Source: Callaeas wilsoni (Eukaryota; Chordata; Aves; Passeriformes; Callaeidae). From it: a DNA stretch of 64,000 nucleotides. The notes beneath the pieces were generated by a model that saw only the letters and a list, made by a program, of their open reading frames with translations, did no database searches and was not told the origin of the DNA. Below, one piece after another: positions 1-12,397 of the stretch; positions within the stretch are counted from its first letter, which is position 1; each line of letters opens with the position of its first letter. A program made the translations under genes and the position numbers. Where the stretch lies: NCBI GenBank assembly GCA_013398955.1, contig VWPU01005228.1:11642-75641 (forward strand). Reading direction: 5' to 3'.

Positions 1-3000
1 TTAATATTAATATACTCCAGGAAGGCAAAAATCTCCTTAGCTGAGGTACCAGGTCTACTGCTCTCATGCCAAAGGCCAAGATGCTTCAGCAACTCCCAGA
101 TGGCACCATGTGCAATGTCACTCAAGACTGCAGGAAATAACTGCTCTCTCTTAGAACCTCTGATACCACATGATCCCGAATATTGTTCTGGAAAACTCTA
201 CCTGTTGTTGCTGGATGCATAAGGATGAGGATAGCTTAGGCATGAGAACAATCTGATAAGAGGCACACAATGAAGAATATTTGTTATAGGCTGCTTGAAG
301 CTATCTCACAAATTTTGAGCAACACCATGACCTGTGGAGCAGCAGCATCTAGTTCATGGAATAAAAGAGAGGTGGTTTCATCTTGGTGCAACCAGGAATC
401 GTGCTACTTTGTGAGACACTCTTTCTTCAAAACTAAATTACCTAGATGAGCACAGCCATACTATTCATCCTTCATCACAACTCTCCAAATTCAAAGACAG
501 GTCAGAAAGGTAATCGTGTTTTGAGAAAAAATAAATTTAAAGTGCTGATGACAGTTGCCTAATGATGACAGAAACACTCCTTCTATTGTGATTTTATTTG
601 TTTAAATTTGGGGACTGCTAGCAGGGTAATTTTTGGGGGAGGTTATTGTATTTAAATGGTTTATTTGTTGGCTTCTTGTTTTGGGGTTTATTTTAGAGCA
701 GTCCTACTATATTATTCTTCTCCCTGTTCCATACACTTTCATATCTATTTCGGTTTTTTTTCCTACTCATAGTGACAAACACTGCATCCTCTGCTAGTAT
801 GAAAATTGGAACAAATAGCCTTTGATGGCAGAGCCACAGCCTAAGTGAAAGTTTTGTGTAATCTTTCAGACTATTCTTCACATTTTGCATTTCTGTCATG
901 ACAGCTTCATTGAAACCTTATGCAATCTTAGGGGAAAAATGGAAATAGGTTATCTTTATTTTTAAATGATGTGACAGGGCTAAAATCAAGGAAATGCCTT
1001 CCCTGACTGCAAAATCATATTTTCAAGAAAACTTTTTTTATTACAGCAATATCAGCTATATGCAAAAAGTTTGAGATGTCATTTCAATTAGATAAATGAA
1101 AAATTAAATATAAGACATTCCCTAGCTGTCAGTATTTACTTGAAATTCAAGCTTTCTGTGCAACTTGTCTGTATGTTCAACTTTCTGTTACAAAATGTAC
1201 ATAATGCTTACAATATTTTTTATTCCCTTGAATGAACAAAGATATATAAATTATAGCATTATACCAATGGGAATGGTAGCAAATATAAGAAGAAGATTAA
1301 TCCTAACACACTCTTCATATTAATGAATTTCATGGTGTATGTTGGAATATATAACATGCCATGCTTGGGGTCAGATACAAAGAACATAATTTCCTACCGG
1401 TAGGTTTTGAAGGGAAAAAAATAGTTTAGGTTGGTTTCATCTAATTTAAGTTTCATAGTGCACTTGGAAATTAGTCTAAATTCAATGAGGAATATTGCTG
1501 ACAAATTAAAATCTGGGATTTAAATAAGTTTGTAGCTATTCAGTATGAGATACTGCATCTGTGATATTTCATTAGTAAGTGGAAATGTAATATCTAGTAA
1601 GGGAGGACAGTTATATCTTCTGCATTATGAATCAGATATCTGCCTACGTGGTAGAATTTCGGCTTGATTAATAGATAAGTTTTGTTTTAAGTTGTTTACA
1701 TGCAGTAACATTTATAGGGAAATATATTTATAGAAAAGCAGCAAACTCATCAGGAAACAGTATGGCTTGTACTATATTAACTGCAAATACTTTTTTTCCT
1801 CTCTAATATTAAAAAGAAATTCCCACCCCAGCCTCTTACTGCTTGGATAGGATATTTTGTCACTGTTTAAGCTCTGAAATTATGAGTGAGAAGGAGGAAA
1901 TAAAATAATATGTTTTAAAGGAAAAATCCTACTGTAACATACATAGCAATAAATTCTGGTTAGATACTATTACAGAAAAGAAAAAAATCATACTCCACTG
2001 CTAGTAATCCATTCAATGTTCCATCCAACTTAAATACTCCAAAGCTGCCACTGAAATTCTATTTTAAAACTGGTTGTGTCCAATGAAGGCAATTGCTTTA
2101 TTCCAGATTTACTTTCTTGCAAGAAGAAGAGACATATTACAGATTTCACAGGCAAGACACTAATTTGTCCCTGACATGGTACAATGTCAAATAGAAACAT
2201 GTAATTGTAAAATAAAACAGCTGCATTCCAAGTAATGCACTTTGTCTGTCTCTACCTTGTCAAAGTGGGACAAGCAAGTGTGCCATCAGCAGGTGTAAGA
2301 TTACAGTTTATGTTACTGAACAAGATATGAGCAAACTGTTTCAAATAAGATAATGTATAGATTCTGGTTGAAAACTTAATGGGATTTGTCACAGTCCTCT
2401 TGGAGATCCTTGACTAGAAAGTCATTGGATTGTGGCATTGAAATTTGTTTTTCTGGAACAGAAATTTGCTGAATTCAAGCAGGCTTTCTAGGTCTGCACT
2501 CAGATGAGAGGTCAGCCTTCTATATGTTTTGTGGAAGTGCTTCCAATGGAATCCCTTCTCCCCTCAAAGGCACACTTACATGGTCTTCCACACTTCTACA
2601 AGGGAGATCATTGCTTGTCTAGGAAAGACAGATGGAAAGTCACATTGGTGTGTGCTGCTCAGCTGCTGAAGTTACCAGTCTCAGGTTTCACGATGTCCCT
2701 GAATACTCCATGACATTCCCCTCCATGGATATGCCTCCATTTTCAGGTTACTTTCTTCCTAGGCCTTTCCTTTTCCGTCTGAGAAGCCTATTCAGAGGCA
2801 CAATGTGTGATCGGCCTCCTAACTGGTTGACTATTAACCGGAGGTCTCAGCATGTGCCATTTCTGCATAATCTAGGTGTTTCCAAACCCTGAAGTAAATA
2901 CTATTTAAAACCTCACAAGCTTATCCCAGTATTTTTAATGTGACCAAACCCACGTGAATTAATAGTCTCCAGAAATTATATCAGTGGTAATTCAGTGGAC

Positions 3001-4479
3001 CTTCCTCCCCTGACACATAAAGTATCAAAACTTTCACTGTAAATCACTGAAATTCTGCTTACAACTGTTGATAATTTATTCCCCCACCTTTTCCTTTCTT
3101 CCTAATAGAATCAACTGGTACCTTTCATGCTAATTGGAAATTTTCATTTTAAATGGCTTATGCTTAACAAAGTTATATATTAAACCAGTTTTTGCAACAA
3201 GAAGAGTTAAATATTTCAATTATTGGTCCAACAATAACTTCACATAGAAAGTTTGCTTATTTGAGGAAGTTATTTTATTTTCTTTAATTGCTTTAGATGA
3301 AAACAGTAAACAAATAAGTTATATCGAAAATATTTACCATTCTTTCTTGCATTCATTAAAAATAATGAGAAATTAGGAAACCCTATTTTATTAAGTGCAC
3401 ACAGTATTTGTAAAAATTATGACTATTACTTGCATCTCTGAAAATTTGGCCACATATATTTTTATCCATTGCAACCTTGATAAATTTCATGTTTCTGAAC
3501 ATAAAAATAATCTATCTAGCTGATGTTTATGTATCTTTTGTGTTTTATTTAGGTGTTCAGTATCATGCACTATATAATTTTTGTGCAATTCCGTTTTCCC
3601 ATTTGTACTACTTTTTTGGTCTATCTGGCTCATAGGAAATTCTATACATATCACAGGTATACACTTCAGAGTCTAGGAGTTTCCTATCAGATTTTGCTTT
3701 AGCAAGGCCAGAAGCAACTATCCCAGTAGTACTATAGCAACAATAGTAACAATCTTTTATCCATAGTGAAATAGCTCACTACTGTATTGAATATCCGTTA
3801 GATTGCAAGTTTAGATTTTTTCTTTGTTTTAACTACTAAACTTTAATACTAGTAAGCATATGAAAAGTTAGAACTAAAGCTCAGTAAATCTGTTGTGAAT
3901 ACTATGTAAGGTTTGGGATCTGAGAAGCAAACTCTCGAAGTTTACCATGTTTTTGCTTTCTTTATTATTAGTACTTATACTTTTTCTTGTAAATATTTAT
4001 ACATCATGCAATTCAGACCACTTAGGAACTGCAAACAGAATATGACATCTGATTGTGAATAATGTGCAGATTTATATATTTAAAAATTCTTTTCTTATAT
4101 TAAGAACTGGGTCCAAACCTGAATCTAATACTGTGAGTTATAGGACATAGTCTCCACATAACTTTGCTTTGATCTAGGGGAAGGTTGGGGAAGAAATACA
4201 GGTAAATTTGGGAGATGGTGGGATATAACAGAATATTGAATTTTGTCTTTAATTAAAATACTGTCTTTTATCTCACAGTGACTATCTGATACTTCTCAGA
4301 TATTTCCTTCAGCTACTGTTTTGCTTGGAGCTGACTCAGAGAATACAATGCATGGGAAAACCATGATAAATTATATGATAATCAAAAGACCAACTTTTAG
4401 AGTGGAAGATATTTTCCTCCTGTTTCCTTGGTATTTTTTTTTCTCATATTCACCAATTTTCTCTCCTTGAAAATGAATT
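1..4479. other. Unique AT-rich non-coding DNA, no gene seen
   Basis: No open frame here is longer than about 90 codons, and none has a recognisable protein motif. Around 2,500-2,890 base composition is more even and two short overlapping plus-strand frames occur (69 and 86 codons), but their translations match no family I know and show no splice-flanked exon structure. I see no RNA gene, long tandem repeat or clear transposon. The stretch is best read as intergenic or intronic sequence. Confidence 0.6.
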
Positions 4480-4770
4480 TCATAGAATCAGACAATGGTT
4501 TGGAATGGAAAGGATGTCTAAAGATCATGTAACCCAAAGGTTCTGCTATGGGCAGAGAAATCTTTCAGTAAAACAGATTGCCCAAAGCCCTGTCCAATCT
4601 TCAGCACTTCCAGGAAAGGAGCTTAAAGAGCTTCTCTGAGCTACCTCTTCCAGTGTCTCATCATCCTTAACAAATTTCTTCCTTATAGTGAATCTAAATC
4701 TTCCCTCTTGCAGTTTAAAAAGCTGCTTCTTCTCCTCTCAGTCAAAATTATCTTTGTGCTGTGTTTTTAA
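4480..4770 (-). mobile_element. CR1 LINE 3' end fragment, old and 5'-truncated
   Basis: Read on the plus strand, this begins with CATAGAATCA and continues through diverged forms of the CR1 3'-tail landmarks: a 'GGTTTGGAATGGAAAGGA' block, 'AAAGATCATGTAACCC', 'TATGGGCAGAG', 'CTTCCAGTGTCTCA' and 'AATTTCTTCCTTATAGTGAATCTAAA' (shown only in part). These occur in the usual order for the reverse complement of a CR1 3' UTR, so the element lies on the minus strand with its 3' end near 4,480. No coding part of CR1 is present. Numerous mismatches suggest an old copy. The upper boundary near 4,770 is a judgement, because similarity fades gradually. Confidence 0.8.
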
Positions 4771-5885
4771 AGTGGCAAGCATGTTTTTAGTATTTTTTTC
4801 AGTAAACAGCAGTTAAAAGAGTGCCATTGAAGGATCAGTAATAGTACAATCATTGCAACAGCATAATCCAATCTCTGTAAGGAATTTAGAATTTAGGGAC
4901 ATGGCTCCTGTCTGCAATGTAGCCATATATGTTAGTCATACATAAATGTGTTCCATAGTATATAATTGGCATAATTTATATGTGTTGTTCCTCTACAATT
5001 AAAGAAAAAACCGTACAAATAAAGTTTGACCTGAGTGGAAACATGACAATTTATGGCAATGTAGGTTATGAAATCTTCTAAATCAACTTTAGTTAATAAG
5101 ATCTTTCCCCTCTTATGTCAAGTTAAGAATAAGCATAATGTTCTGGTTCTGTATGCTTGCCTTTCTTGCGCTTTAAATTTTTCAGCTGAATCATGCTGAA
5201 GCATGAATATGCTTAGTCTTTGTCTTAAAAAAATACAAAAACCCAAAGACATAGCTACTGATTTTAGTGTAGATCTTTCTTCTGAACAAGAAATTTTAAG
5301 CAATGTCACCCTGTGCCCAAATAACTACTTGAAGAACTGAATCCCAAAACTATGATATATCCTAGAAAAGCCAGATACCACAGTATAATAAATTGGTACT
5401 AGTTTTCAGTTTGGTAAGTGATTTTGGGTTTTATTTCAGTGTTGAAGGACCAAATTGCTAATGCATTGATATTATACTTGTGTTTAAACAAACTTCCTGT
5501 AGCTTATAAATGTTTCAAATATTTAAAGACTGAGTAGTTAACATGAAGGCACATGTGACTCTTCCATTGTTGTTAAAATTTTCTTCCTTTCTAATTCATT
5601 CCTATCTCTGTTAGAATAGACAAATTTATTATAACTTTTAACACAACATATACTTTTCATTTAATTTTGCCATAGTGAATAACCTTCTGTTAAGATGGTA
5701 TTATAAGATGCATGTGTTGTGTCTTGAAAGCAAAAGAGAAACCTGCAGAAAAATTGAATGTTAAAAGTTGAGTTTTAATCTGTAAAACAAACAAATATAT
5801 ATTTTGAAAGAAAAAAAACAACAAACCTAAAACAATAACCTCTCCCTGAAGAGCTAGTGTATAAGTACTGACGTATTTGCACAGA
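4771..5885. other. Unique AT-rich spacer between two CR1 fragments
   Basis: About 1.1 kb without recognisable gene or repeat. Open frames are under 70 codons and have no motif. Several A/T homopolymer runs occur (for example near 5,810), but no tandem repeat of note. Confidence 0.55.
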
Positions 5886-5943
5886 CTCACAGAATGACTG
5901 GAGTTGGAAGGTACATCTGGAAATAATCTAGTCCAACCCTCTT

Positions 5944-6219
5944 CTAAAGAACCTTAGAGAAGGTGTCATCCGGGTGGATTATGAATATCTTCACTGAAGG
6001 AGACTGCATAGCTTCTTTGGAAAGTCTGTTCCAGTGCTCTGGCACCCTCTCAGTGAAGTTCTTCCTCGTGTATACATGGAACTTCCTGTGTTTTGGTTTG
6101 TGACTGTTACCCCTTGTCCTGTTTCTGGGCACCAGTGAAGAGTCTGGTGCCATCCTCTTGACATCCACCCTTAAGACGTATGCATTAATGAGATCTCCTT
6201 TCAGTCTTCTCCAGGCCAA
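5944..6219 (-). pseudogene. CR1 ORF2 C-terminal remnant
   Basis: This 91-codon minus-strand frame encodes the last part of CR1 ORF2. Conserved blocks are LKGDLINAY near residues 7-15, RNRTRGNSHKPKHRKFH near residues 32-48 and RVPEHWNRLSKEA near residues 58-70. CR1 ORF2 normally ends a few residues after this region, and here a stop follows 'FSKVL', close to the family's usual end. The methionine at the start is accidental. The true reading frame comes from upstream, where it is broken by a deletion and frameshift between 6,220 and 6,336. It is a dead LINE fragment, not a host gene. Confidence 0.85.
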
Positions 6220-6336
6220 AGAGGCCCTCAGCCTTTGGTCTTAAGAGATGTGCTTCATCTCCTTCCCACTCCAGGAGCTCCATGTCTCTCTTGTACTGAG
6301 GAGCCCAGAGCTGGACACAGCACTCCAGTTTTGGCC

Positions 6337-6591
6337 TCACCAGGCTGAGTAGAGGGGCTGGATCACCTCCCTTGACTTGCTGGCAATGCTCTTCCTAATG
6401 CACCCCAGGATACCATTGGCTTTCTCGGCCCTCAGGGCACACTGCTGGCTCATGGACAGCTTGTTGTCCACCAGGATTCCCAGGTCCTCCACAGAGCTGC
6501 TTTCCAGCAGGTCAACCCCCAGCCTGTGCTGGTGCATGGGATTGTTCTTCCCCAGGTGCAGAATCCTGCACTTGCCTTTTATAACCTTCAT
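6337..6591 (-). pseudogene. CR1 ORF2 remnant, thumb region downstream of RT palm
   Basis: This 84-codon minus-strand frame matches the region that follows the catalytic palm of CR1 reverse transcriptase. Recognisable blocks are GKCRILHLGKNNPMHQHRLG at residues 6-25, LLESSSVEDLGILVDNKLSM at about residues 28-47, and CALRAEKANGILGCIRKSIA at about residues 51-70. The frame then breaks after REVIQPLYSAW, where an intact CR1 would continue toward the LVRPHLEY block. That block can be seen in another frame between 6,220 and 6,340. No catalytic YADD-type motif is present. It is non-functional. Confidence 0.87.
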
Positions 6592-6990
6592 TCGGTTCCT
6601 CTCTGCTCAACTCTCCAGCCTGTCTAGGTTTCACCGAATGGCAGCAGAGCCTTCTGGTGTGCCAGCCACTTCTAGTTTTGCATCACTTGCTGAGGGTAAC
6701 TCTGCCCTTTCATCCAGGTCGTTGGTGACATTCCCAACTGTATTTTGCAGCTTATTATTGTCAAATACATAAGAAGTTTGTACTCTCCAAACATGCATAA
6801 GGAATTATTATAATTTATAATTTCCCAGGTGACATGATAATCTGAAAAAAGAGATCCTTTTCCTACTTTTTTCATGCTTTTTTTATGCTGTTGATTGGAT
6901 GGTTAGTTGTTTATGAAAGGGATTTGCTGCTTAAAGTTGTCCTGTCCATTGTTGGGTTTCTAATTGCTTTTACCCTTTTCCCCTTTAGGT

Positions 6991-7065
6991 ATTTTATTTT
7001 ATTTTATTTTATTTTATTTTATTTTATTTTATTTTATTTTATTTTATTTTATTTTATTTTATTTT
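6991..7065. repeat. (ATTTT)15 pentanucleotide microsatellite
   Basis: Fifteen uninterrupted copies of ATTTT make 75 bp. The lack of interruptions suggests the array is recent or unstable and probably polymorphic in length. It creates an artificial open frame encoding repeated FILFY residues on the plus strand, which should not be taken as a protein. Confidence 0.98.
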
Positions 7066-8882
7066 ATGATTTGCTTATAGTTATTCCCTTCGCAGGCATA
7101 TAAGCACTCTTTTCCCTGATGTGAAGAGACTCCAAAAATTCATAAATCAGTGGAGGCAATCTGTCTGATTTCTTGCAGTGCTGTGAAGATGTTTTGTTTT
7201 TCTCAAAGCATTGCAACTTCCAGACCTGTGTGGGAGAGAATCTTTACAGTATTACCGATTTCATTGTTTTGTACTTTCTGTGTTTTTATTAATTTGGATT
7301 ACATTTTCAAGGACTTACAAAACACTTCCTCCAAATACACAACTTCATTTTTAAAAAACCCAAAACAAACAAACAAAAATTGATGATGATATTTTGAAGA
7401 TTTTCATTTTGAAATGGAAAGCAATTCATAAGATTGCAATCTGTTTCTTCATTTTCTTGGATTTCATTGTTTTTGTTTTTTTTTCAAATAGTGGAAATGT
7501 AGACATTTCTTAACTATTAATCTTCAGTCCATAACATCCATCATTTTTATCTCCTTAAAAGAGGAAAAAGTTGGGAAATAAATATTGGAACACAACAATC
7601 ACTGAACAAATGCTACTGATCTAATAAGGAAAATGAGACAGCAAAAAATGGTAAATCAAATCTGCAGTAGTCTGACATAGAAACAAAGACTTAACTCACA
7701 GAACTGTAATTTCTTCTCTTTTAAAAATTTATAATTAGTCCTATTATTACTTATTCACATTAACTTTGAAGGAGATATTCTTAAATGTGAACTCCTCTTG
7801 TTAATGTTCTCAGAGCATTTATAATCCTATCACTTATATATGAATTTTTTCCCATTGTATGCACTGTGAGAGGGGATACAATTTGGGTCTGGATTTGAAT
7901 TACTGAATTGGAAAATTATTTTTTGTTAAAAACTAAAAAATTGCTGTGTATGATGGGAATTTTAAAAAAACAGGTATTTTCATTATTCTTGAGTAAGACT
8001 GCATGTGAATTCCAATGATACTCAATAGTCAGCACTCTTTAGCACCTAAATGAATAAACTAGGCAAACCAAAGTGTAAGAATATTTGGTTCATATCTAGC
8101 ACTTTTATTTTATAGTAAAATGGGCCAGTGAAGTTGTCCATATTTTATGAAAAGTAGGAGACAATAAAAGAGCCACAAAGCACTGCATGCATTTTCCCAG
8201 GTGCGTTGCTGAGAAAACACCTATTGCCTGAACACTAACACAGAGTTCTCTGTGAAGAAAATCAGCAAAAAGTTTTTTTGCATTATCACTTTTTTTAATA
8301 GAAAATGATGGGTTTATTTCATTTTGCTTACTCTGCTGGAAGTTGAATGTCTGCTCTCTTCTTAGATCTTCCTGTAACTAATAGAGAAGTGGTAACTTTG
8401 GTCATTGCATCTATATTAGATACCTCTCAGAATAGTTGATTTTTCAGTTCATTAGCTAAATGAAGAACAAACCGTAGATTAAGCACTTTGTAGAGGACCA
8501 GGTATAAGCCCATTAGCATGTTTGTCTCAAACATTTACTATTGTGCTGCAACACAAAGTCAACATAATTTTTGGTACTGAGTCAGTGTTCTTTTTGCCAA
8601 TTATAAACATAAATTAACATGTATTAGCATATATCTTGCAACCTGAATCTTTCTATAGTGAAGACATTTAGATCTTCCTGAAATATCTTTTAGATGATAC
8701 AGTTTTCTATTCCTTTGCCTTCAAAACCTAGGACAAAACTGTCTTTGTTCAACGTGTATGAGTACTTTACCCACACGATAGGAGTATAATTTACATGTAC
8801 ATGTTTCTTAGTATTTAAAGGTAGTAGAATGTCAGGTTTCCATAGATAAACAAGTTGTGTAAACAGATAAGGTTGTTTTCTG

Positions 8883-8903
8883 TTTTTTTTTTTTTTTTTT
8901 TTT
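8883..8903. repeat. Poly-T run (21 bp)
   Basis: Twenty-one consecutive T residues. It could be the remnant A-tail of a minus-strand retroposed sequence, but no processed copy or target duplication is evident next to it, so a simple homopolymer is the safer call. Confidence 0.9.
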
Positions 8904-8970
8904 CCTGGAAAATTATGAGAGACATTAAGAAAAAGCAAGTAAATGAATGAGGGGAAAAAAGGAACATTAT

Positions 8971-9000
8971 GAAAATCCTTACTGAAAATCCTTACTGAAA
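8971..9000. repeat. 13-bp tandem repeat, 2.3 copies
   Basis: GAAAATCCTTACT occurs twice head to tail (8,971-8,983 and 8,984-8,996), followed by GAAA. The copies are identical, which suggests a recent slippage duplication. Confidence 0.95.
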
Positions 9001-10573
9001 CAGATGATGCAAAAATTATAAGAGATATCAGCAAAATGCACTAATTTGCTTTAACTTTGAAAAACTGGAATCTAACTAGGAAAGGATCTTACTCTCCCAT
9101 TTGGGAGGAGTAGAGTGTGAGGCTCACAAAATTTCAGCACCATGCTCAGTGCTTCTTAGTAGATGGTCATAGAGGAACACACTGACCCCTGCCTGCATAC
9201 TTCTGAGCCAATATAAAGGTCTGGAATTCAGCCTTTCTGGAGGCCTTGAAACTGAGCAATCTACTGAAGCAAGTTCACCATTATTTTTTTTTCTGGTGTT
9301 GTAGCCCAGCTTTGAGATCCTAAAGTCTGCTCATATACAGTACCCATGTCAGAGTGGCCTTGAACATTAAAGGCCTAGTGCTGGTGGTGGATTTTGCTTT
9401 TTATTGTGTTTTACCCATTTAATTTTCCTTTTCCTCATTGTGTGGGCTGTTGAGGTTCAGCCAAGGTCCTGCATGGGTCAAGGCACAAACCAGCTGTGTG
9501 AGGGGTCTTCCTAATCCTCGTTGGGCAGATTGTATCTTGAACTGAATTAAAGACTTTTTGTTCTCTAAAACTCTGTGATGCTGTTTGTGGGATTTGCTGC
9601 AGGCTGTTTTTTTAAAGCCTTGGAAATAGCAAGGCATCATTTGTATTCTGCAGGCTGTACAGGAATACAGCTGAATCTGGCATTTGGTCTTACCACAATC
9701 ATTCCCACTTTGAAATAGACTAGAATTTTTAACAAAAAATTTCAGGGTAATAGTGGATATTAGGATATTTTGTTTGAAAACAATTTTCCTTTAGAATTCA
9801 AAATTTTTAATTCAAGTCAAATAACTGGAATCCCTCAAAACATTACATTTCAGCTTATGTCATAATGATTAAATTGCCCTCACCATAATTTTATTCCTAA
9901 TATCAAGATGACAAGGTTTAAGTAGCAAAGATAATTTAAAAATTCCCCACTTTTTCCTTTTAAATTCTAATTTATTCAAGATCAGTATTTGTTGTGCATA
10001 GTATACAATATTATGTAGAACTACTTTTTGAATAGAAGAAACCTAAACACACAAATAAAGGAAAAATGTTGCATTACTCTCTCAGATTCTCAATTACCCT
10101 TCCTAATAACCTAGTGCATGAAATGCGTGTGCAATGTATGGTGTATATTCACATCCTATAATATATAGAGAAATATAAAATTAGGGATTATTTTAAAAAT
10201 GCCTGTATGATCCATAGAATTGAAATCTGAATATGCGAAGCTGTTACACATGGGTTGCATTGCAAGATGAGTAATGTGTGAGCTCTCAGGACAGGACTGG
10301 TGTTACCCCATGGGTTTGGTTCAGGAGAGCTGTATGCTTGGGTTTTGCATGCTACCGAAGTCAGGAAGGTGAAGCATCTCACCCTTGTCATCCCTGCCTC
10401 TCTCAATGCTTCAGGCATCCAAGGCCAGACCTGATTGAGGGGTTATCCCCATGATAATCAAATTGGCCTAGCTGCACATGATTTATCTGTCATTACTCAG
10501 GTAAGCCGCCAACACATTCCTGGGAAATTCACCTTTCAGAAAAGAAAGATGTGAAAGTGAGTGTGCATGTCCC

Positions 10574-10594
10574 CATGCACGTGCATGCACATGC
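10574..10594. repeat. Perfect 14-bp palindrome inside alternating purine-pyrimidine tract
   Basis: CATGCACGTGCATG (10,574-10,587) equals its own reverse complement and has the E-box core CACGTG at its centre. From 10,575 to 10,594 the bases alternate purine and pyrimidine without a break, a pattern that favours Z-DNA. No function can be assigned from sequence alone. Confidence 0.8.
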
Positions 10595-12371
10595 TTTGCT
10601 CTGTATACATGTGTAAAAGCTTGCACCTCACAGAAACCTAAGTTAACTTTTCTGATACAAATGGCTGCATTTCTTTTAATTTGAAGTATCTTCCCCAAAA
10701 AATGTGGCGGGATCTGTGGAAATGGCAAAGTGTCATTATAGAAAATTTCACAGTATTTTACAAAGGGGATTGATAAGTATCATAAATGGGGGAGCTTCAA
10801 CTAGCTCAGACTAAAATGTGTGTTGTTTGAAGTGCTGTTGGATAACAAAACACGTACTCTAATTTTATAGCTAGCAGAAAATGCCACAGAAAATGTCCCA
10901 CTCTTTGTTGTGGTTGGTATGTGTTTGACCTCATTAAATGTTTTCTTCTGTGTCTGTTCCTCTACCTCTGTTATGAGCACTGCCACCATTTAGAGTTGTA
11001 TGCTCTAGGGATACCCCTGAGGACCTCTGGCCCTACGGAGGAAAGAGATGACACAATGCTGGCAACCCTTCAGTCTTGAATCACTGTGGCATGGTAACTC
11101 CTGTAAGCATGTGGTTGCTCAAGCATTCAGAGTTTCATACAGTAGAGCATCCTATAATTTACATAAAACGGAGAACATTAGTTCTTTTTCTTTCATCGCC
11201 TTGATTTTCAGCATTGCGATATCTTTTTATTTATAGATTTGTCTCAGAAAGAATGGAAAGCACATCAGATTAAACTTATAAGGTCAAAAAAGGTGATGGT
11301 GAATCTTGAGCCTTAATACCTTAACTGTGATACTGCAGTTTTGGCTGAAAAAGAGTTAGGTATCAAGAAGAATTTAGAGAAAATTAGACCTCAGAACTAT
11401 AAAACTTGTTGAGGAATGTTTTTTCCTGATGCAAATTTTACATCTCAGCTTCCATGGATTTGTTCTTTTTATAATGCAAAATAAGAAAAAAATATGCAAA
11501 TTGGAGCCAATGAGAATTTTTGTCTCTAAAAGACCAATTGCAGAGCGTGACTAACAGAAGTAATACCAAGTCTTACATTTTTCATGCTATTTAATGAGGT
11601 TCATGAAATAAAGGATGTTTCAGGCAAAACAGGAGGCTGTGTGTACATACACAATATGCTAAGGATACACTTTACCGACAGAAGAATAACTGGCATGTGA
11701 TTTTTATGCCCTGGATGTTACTACTCCCTACAAAAAATTTTATAAGTCCATCCTGACTAAATATTAGTGAATGAACACCTTGTCAGAGCTTCCCTTTGAA
11801 ATGCCTTTTTCTCCATCAAAATGAATTTAACATTTACATCACAAATTAATTTAGTCAATCAATGAAAAAAACCCTTATAATTACATTAAAATAAATTAAG
11901 AATTAAGAATTACCCTATTCAGTTTAATTTAGTGTCTACATAATGTGCAATTCTAAACCAGAAGTCAAAACAATACATTTTCATAAGTTTTTTATCAACC
12001 ATGTTCAGTCTCAAGTAAATGAATCTTTGGCATCTTGCTGTAAAATTACACACCAAAAGACCAGACACATTATGAATTCAGTGACAAAACTAACTTCATT
12101 ATAATTTATCGCCTATCAGATACTATAACCTACTTTGGAAGAAATTTTGGAAGGGCAATCAATTATGGAAGACACCATCTGACAGTCTGAATACTATATA
12201 CAACATTAGTCAAACTATTATAATTTCAGGACATGAAGTCAATTCTTTTTTCAGAAACCACAAGTTCAGAGCAAAAGTTTTCAAATCTCTGTGATATGCC
12301 AAAATGTGTGTGTGTATATATGTCACAGAAAAAAAAAAAAACAACCCTTTTATTTACATATTAGGAAAAGT

Positions 12372-12397
12372 ATATAATGTAAAAATATAATGTAAAA
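12372..12397. repeat. 13-bp tandem duplication
   Basis: ATATAATGTAAAA occurs twice in direct succession with no mismatch. It is a small local duplication in AT-rich DNA. Confidence 0.95.

Larger units (their letters stand above)
5886..6745 (-). mobile_element. CR1 LINE fragment: C-terminal RT region plus 3' tail
   Basis: On the plus strand it starts at 5,886 with CACAGAATGACTGGAGTTGG and AATCTAGTCCAACCC, the reverse complement of a bird CR1 3' terminus, so the element is on the minus strand. Going up in coordinate (5' within the element), the minus-strand translation gives CR1 ORF2 C-terminal blocks: RGNSHKPKHRKFH and RVPEHWNRLSKEA (5,944-6,219), and GKCRILHLGKNNPMHQHRLG, VDLLESSSVEDLGILVDNK and ANGILGCIRKSIASKSREV (6,337-6,591). 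Further 5', a decayed NDLDE-like block and ETLEGSAAIR-like residues run to about 6,745. Stops and frame changes separate the blocks. It is 5'-truncated, lacks the endonuclease and the catalytic RT palm, and cannot move. It is better preserved than the other CR1 copies in the window. Confidence 0.93.

Noticed and set aside
6377..6772. 131-codon plus-strand open frame, the longest in the window
   Set aside because: It runs antisense to the CR1 ORF2 fragment on the minus strand, so it is a by-product of the LINE sequence and not a gene.
6885..7103. 72-codon frame encoding a repeated FILFY stretch
   Set aside because: It is a direct translation of the ATTTT microsatellite.
8883..8903. T run as the tail of a retroposed pseudogene
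   Set aside because: No cDNA-like sequence or target-site duplication was visible next to it.
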